From contig VZQC01012376.1 of NCBI GenBank assembly GCA_009823505.1, forward strand, positions 2,852,182-2,916,181: DNA of 64,000 bases. The letters are read 5' to 3'. The position numbers and the translations under genes were made by a program. Below are positions 59,251 to 64,000 of the stretch, piece by piece. The notes beneath the pieces were generated by a model. That model made no database searches and was not told the DNA's origin. It was given only the letters and a program-made list of their open reading frames with translations. The stretch comes from Rhizomys pruinosus. Lineage: Eukaryota > Chordata > Mammalia > Rodentia > Spalacidae. Each line of letters opens with the position of its first letter. Position 1 is the stretch's first letter.

Positions 59251-60118
59251 CTGAGCTTCTTAAATGAAACCCTCAGAATTCTTCTTGAGCAGTACATTTG
59301 TGACACATCTGGGTGATGTTTCTGCTGCTGTCTCAAGACTACTCTAACTCCAAAGCTCTAGGCCAGCACTTTCAAATCAGACTTTCTGTGATGACTGAAT
59401 GGTCTCTCTGTGTGCTTCAGTTCAATAGTCATTAGCAATATAAGGTGTGGAATGCTAGCTGAGGAATCAAAATTTCAGTTTTATATGGTTTTAATTTATG
59501 TTTAAATGGCCCTATGCAGCCATGGGTATTATATGGGTCAGCACAGTGTTTATAGACTGATCAATTGTGAAATGCATGCTTGATGGTAACAGCTCAGCTC
59601 GAATGGTGCTGAAGTCTAGAGCTGTGGCCAAACTTGTCTCTGTCGAACATTGTCATCATGTGAACTTTGCCAGCAGACAGTTTGCACAGGAGTGGCTGGG
59701 CTGTGAGCCACTTGATGATAAGAGTCTCCCTGATATTGTACATTGCTCTTTTCCTTGTTGCTGAACACTTGGTATATAGTGGCCACTGGCAGAGAAGATG
59801 AAGGGATGAGCCTTCTCTACAGCTGGGATAGCCTTGGGTTTCCAGCATTTTCTGCAAGCTCATACTTAGTACCAGGAGCCAGAACTTGGGTGCCATTTAC
59901 ATGTCTATGTTTATGTCCTGAGGTTCTCTTAATTGATATTCTGTTAGTTATATAACACTCTTTCATTGGTTCAACATAGCTGTCCATTTTGATAGGTATG
60001 AATGTTTTAGGCTCTGGGAATTCAGTGGTGAAAAAAGCAGACATAATTCCTGCTTTTCCCAGTTTGTATTCTAATAGCAGAAAAAAGAAAACCTCTTCCT
60101 AAAATCCACTGGGCCCAG

Positions 60119-60345
60119 GGGCTGGAGAAATGTCTCAGTGGTTAAGAGCACTGAATGCTCTTGCAGAGGACCCAGGTTTGGTTCCCAGCACCCACACGGC
60201 AGCTAACAGCCATCTGTAACTCCAGTTCCAGGAGATCTGACACCCTCTTCTGACCTCTGCAGGCACTGCATGACATGGGTGCACTTGCATACATGCAGGC
60301 AATATACTCATAACCATAAAATAAAAATAATAAATAAAATCTTAA
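60119..60345 (+). mobile_element. B2 SINE, sense
   Basis: 'ggggctggagaaatgtctca' to an (AATAAA)-rich tail. Confidence 0.92.
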
Positions 60346-61352
60346 AAGTAAACACTGTGTCCAGGCTCCAGGAAATGTATGTGGAGTTCATGACTGTGCT
60401 TTGGGAGGATTTGGGTGTTGACATGGCAGTCATATTATCTGTGGGAAATGCGGGCCCTGCCACTCAGAATCACCCATGAAAGCTGTTTATTTAGATTTCA
60501 GCTTCTGGAGACCAAGTGTGCGGTAGGTTTGCCAAGTGGTCCTTGTTTGTTGTTTCTTGATGTTGCCAGCCAGAATGGAAAGAAGTGTATTTCATGTACT
60601 GGTTCTCAAACAAGACCATTCTTCGAAAGGCTGCAGTCTCTCTGCAGCCCGCCCTGTGAAGCGTGCTTCCTCACAGTTGGAACACACTCCTTGTCCTGCT
60701 CCATCATTTCATTACAGTCCTGTCCCCACATTGCAGGAACAGATGGCTGTTTAATACTCAGTGCAAAGGAATCCTAAAATTGATCTTGTTAACATTCAAA
60801 ATTATCCGATTTCTTTCTCAAATCTTAATTTTAAAAAAATGAGTGGATTCGCAGTTTGCAGAAAAATACCTTTACCAAATACCAGGAGATACCATTTGTT
60901 GTGATTTTTACCAAATACACATGGCAGCTGATAAGATTTCTCATAAGAAAGGCAACTTGTAATGAAAATAAAAATCTCCTCTCAAACTAAATGTATTTTA
61001 TGAATGTGGAACTCTTCTCCTTTCCTACCGTCCTATTTTACACTACATTTTCATTCTTTTAAGGGGGAAAATAGTAAAGCTATGAACTCTTTATTAATTC
61101 AGCTTTTACTAGTGTGTGGTTTCTATTTATGTAATTGCTGAAATTCTTTTTTAAAATATATACTTAGCAAGTTCCCTTGTCAAATATGGGCAGGACTAAT
61201 TCAGTGAAGCTTTCTGGAGAGCTGTTTGTTGGAGTGTTAGATTAGTATTAGAAATGCAAGGGAGGGCACGTAGCTGTCGGATGAAGGCAGCATTGTCTTT
61301 GATACAAACATGTTGAAATAATGAGGGAATAGGCAGGAGCAAGGTGGTAATG

Positions 61353-61552
61353 GGTGTGGACAGTGTCTGCAGTAGGTGTGGACAGTGTCTGCGGTAGGTG
61401 TGGACAGTGTCTGCAGTAGGTGTGGACAGTGTCTGCAGCAGGTGTGGACAGTGTCTGCAGCAGGTGTGGACAGTGTCTGCAGTAGGTGGACAGTGTCTGC
61501 AGCAGGTGTGGACAGTGTCTGCGGTAGGTGTGGACAGTGTCTGCAGTAGTGC
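61353..61552. repeat. 22-bp minisatellite, nine units
   Basis: The gacagtgtctgc core occurs at 61359, 61381, 61403, 61425, 61447, 61469, 61489, 61511 and 61533. One unit is 20 bp. Units differ at two sites (cag/cgg and tag/cag). Frames through it are a product of the repeat. Confidence 0.95.
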
Positions 61553-62513
61553 ATCTTTGGAGCTGCCGCCACCTTTGCATCTCTGTTCACATCCTGTCTC
61601 TTCCAGCTCTTCTGTTCCTTACGTTCTACCTCTGCTTTTGCCCAAGTCTCCGGTTGTTCCTGGACCGATTTCTGCCAGTCCCCTTCTCCTCTGCACACAG
61701 CATAGGTCACTGGCTGACCAGGTGTCTTTACACCATGTCAAACATGCATGTCATGCTCTGGCAATGCTGTTTGGAATCCTGTATGTTCCCTCCATACCAG
61801 GTGATCGTCAGTATAAAGTTTGCTGAATAAATGAATGTCAGAAACCATGGAGTCACCAATGTCCCTGTTTTTAAAAGGATCAGAAAGAAAAAAAAAACTT
61901 AAAGTAAAATAAGAATTTGCTCAGTTTCTTTCTTTCCTTTTAAAAAATAATCATATTAGTGTATAATTATTTCCATAGGAATCGCTTTCAGGGGATAAAT
62001 AATTTTTATTTGTTAAAGACAGCTCAAGTGGTAACAAGAAATGCAAACATCAAAAGGAATCTGCTCCTTGCAGTATAACAATGGGGGTTTTATTTGAAAG
62101 GAAAGTCCACCAAAAGGAATGGGAAGAGGTTGCCCTGACCATTCAAAATACTTATATATAAAAACCCCAGTTGGAAGACCTTTGTTTTTTTATTATTTTT
62201 ATTGCTTCTGCTCATAGTACTCAGTGGCATCAGAGGTCTTTCCACAGATTTATTCCTGTGACACCAGAGACCAGAATCCGCTCCAATCTAGTTCTGAAAG
62301 AGTGCTTTGTTTGATACCACTTAACTTATCTTGGTTATGTCTTTTACCTCTCAGAACATTATTTGTCCTTGCCTGTCTATGCCAGTCCTTACTTATTAAA
62401 CAGTAAATGATACTTAGTGGTATAGTACTTCTAGACCAGGAGAACTTCCTGAATAATGACTCTGCTATGTGTCATGCACAGCCTTGCTTTCACCTTTCTC
62501 TTTTGTATTTGAT

Positions 62514-62516
<3 letters not shown>

Positions 62517-62551
<35 letters not shown>

Positions 62552-62620
62552 TATATATATATATTCAAATATATATATATATTCAAATATATATATATAT
62601 ATTCAAATATATATATATAG
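62517..62620. repeat. (AT)n microsatellite with TTCAAA interruptions
   Basis: About 100 bp of AT repeats, broken three times by TTCAAA. It lies at the tail of the following antisense B2. Confidence 0.95.
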
Positions 62621-62801
62621 GTTTTTGCCTCTATGTATGTCATATTCATGCAGTACCTGCAGAGGCCAGAAGAGGGCATCAGATCCCCTGAAACTGGAAT
62701 TACCAACGGTCGTGAGTGGTCATGTGGGTAATGGGAATATAATCTAGGCCTTCTGCAAGAGTAGCCAGTGTTCTTAACTTTTGAACCCTCTCTCTAGCCC
62801 C
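62621..62801 (-). mobile_element. B2 SINE, antisense
   Basis: tatttgatc flanks the AT tract plus the B2 (about 62507 and 62804), so the tract is part of the inserted unit. Confidence 0.85.
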
Positions 62802-63896
62802 CTATTTGATCTCTGTTGCTTCGACCAATTGCCAAGTTATTATGTCAAGTGTCACAAACACTTCCCACAATGAATAATTTTCCTTTGGTCTTTCTGAGAA
62901 GCGTTTCAATAAAAACAATTAAAATTGCACTGAAGGAGTTATCATATTTCTCTGAGGATGCATTTCTTTATTTCTTTTTGGTTACTTCTCTCTGGGTCAG
63001 TGTTCATTTTCATGCTTATTTTACAGATGGGAGACCCCAAATAATAAGTTTTAATATTTCTTCCCTTTATTCAGTGGATTTCATTGTAGTAATTTTTTGG
63101 TGTGACTTCAGTCACACTATGATCATCTTAAACTACTTCGTGGTAGGTTAGAAACTGTAGCCATTTGATGTTTTAAATGTCAGCTAGCATTATGTTCCTT
63201 GAGTGTATGTATTTGAAGTAAACATAATGTACAGCTAACATTGGCATGTCCAATGAGGAGAGGTGCTAGCTTTCAAGAGGCAGCTATTAAAGGAAATTTT
63301 AACTGAAGGAAGTGTATTGAAGTTAGATCTGGGAGGGTGAAAATAATTTGGTCATTGGAGTTCAGAAGAAGTATTTCATGTACAAAAAATGATGGAACAA
63401 AGCCAAAGACCGAATGTAAAATTCAGAATGCACATATGATTGACTTTGTTTCCAGTATATCTCAGGTTTATAGAGAGCCTTCTTTCTCAAGGCATGTATC
63501 TGTGATTCCCATCCTCCAGTTTAGAAGCAGTGACATTATTTGAAAGGGGAAGTGAGCGAGAGAGAAACTATCTGGGAGAGAGATATCTGGGATTAGAAAG
63601 GGAAGAAGCAAACCTGTCTATTTAAGATAGCTTGATCTTTTAGGTAGAAAATCTTCAGGAATGTCTAAAAAATACTATGCACTCTAAAACAGAACTCAGT
63701 AGTAGGGAACATGAACAATAAGGAAAAATGTGTTGCATTTCTGTATAGTAAGATTGTAGGGTCTATAAATTACAGTTTTAGAAATCTACTCATAAAATAA
63801 ATGTAATAAACTTGTTTATAGAACTACCAAACATTGTTAAAAGATATTAAAGAAGACAAAATAAATGGAAAGACAGCCTGTGTGATAGCATGTTTT

Positions 63897-64000
63897 CTTT
63901 TATTTTTTTTTAATTTTTTATTTATTTCCGTATGTGTATGAATGTACTGTCTGCATGCAGGTCTGTGCACCCGTGCCGTGCAATGCCATGGAGGTCAGAA
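63897..64000 (-). mobile_element. B2 SINE, antisense, cut by the window end
   Basis: T-rich tail, 'gtgtatgaatgtactgtctg' and 'gcaatgccatggaggtcaga'. The head lies beyond the window. Confidence 0.9.

Larger units (their letters stand above)
13523..64000 (+). other. PSD3 intron downstream of the exon (partial, over 50 kb)
   Basis: No further PSD3 exon was recognised. Stretches without a named repeat and without a visible gene include 13523-14220, 14905-16205, 16440-17400, 23330-24510, 25180-26040, 33000-34450, 34630-36240, 37590-39000, 39450-40590, 44900-45880, 46050-46880, 51230-52320, 52895-53710, 57830-58900, 59250-60115, 60350-61350, 61560-62510 and 62805-63890. They are AT-rich, intron-like DNA. 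A very long first coding intron is expected for PSD3. Confidence 0.6.

Noticed and set aside
61353..61552. Possible CRISPR array
   Set aside because: The repeats are direct and adjacent, without unique spacers, and the DNA is mammalian.
61237..61710. 157-codon minus-strand frame with HCPHLLQTLSTP-like repeats
   Set aside because: Most of it is the 22-bp minisatellite; the remainder shows no recognised domain.

Overview
The window is mammalian nuclear DNA from a muroid rodent. The evidence is the density of B1 and B2 SINEs, B3/B4-type SINEs, rodent L1 3' ends, rodent-type MaLR and ERV LTRs and long microsatellites. The B1 copies read '..ccagctggggctacagggagaccctgtct..' rather than the laboratory-mouse form, so I think of a muroid other than mouse, but I cannot name the species. 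One run of 448 Ns (46965-47412) and one single N (28772) show a draft assembly.

Only one exon can be supported: 13414-13522 on the + strand, 109 bp, with a good acceptor and donor. Its peptide matches what I know of the N-terminal region of PSD3 (EFA6D, an Arf6 exchange factor). The rest reads as PSD3 intron: at least 13.4 kb upstream and at least 50 kb downstream without another recognisable exon. The other open reading frames are chance, repeat-driven or N-driven.

Layout. 1-13.4 kb: upstream intron with an antisense B2 split by a 679-bp solo LTR (2630-3308), a MaLR solo LTR nested in an older repeat (3966-4329), B2/B1 copies, a duplicated B1 segment and an unassigned block at 9.2-11.0 kb. 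13.5-25 kb: intron with an ERV-L remnant (LTR 18957-19432 plus gag-like internal sequence), SINEs and a second class II-like solo LTR (24522-24843). 26-29 kb: three large microsatellites, one of them the expanded tail of a composite SINE. 30-32.4 kb: two L1 3' ends with a second composite SINE between them. 33-40 kb: sparse intron with a good CTCF-like motif (38236-38249). 40.9-43.8 kb: a broken L1 with an inverted 5' scrap. 44.0-44.7 kb: a 32-bp minisatellite of about 22 near-identical units. 45-54 kb: SINE-rich, with the assembly gap. 54.1-57.2 kb: a 3.1-kb interval with no recognised SINE. 57-64 kb: SINEs, a 22-bp minisatellite and an AT tract.

The most interesting signal is a B2-B1 composite SINE seen twice (28036-28616 minus, 31256-31533 plus). 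In both copies the first ~100 bp of B2 is fused at the same point to the start of B1. Each copy is enclosed by one target-site duplication (11 and 15 bp), which indicates that the fusion moved as one retroposon.
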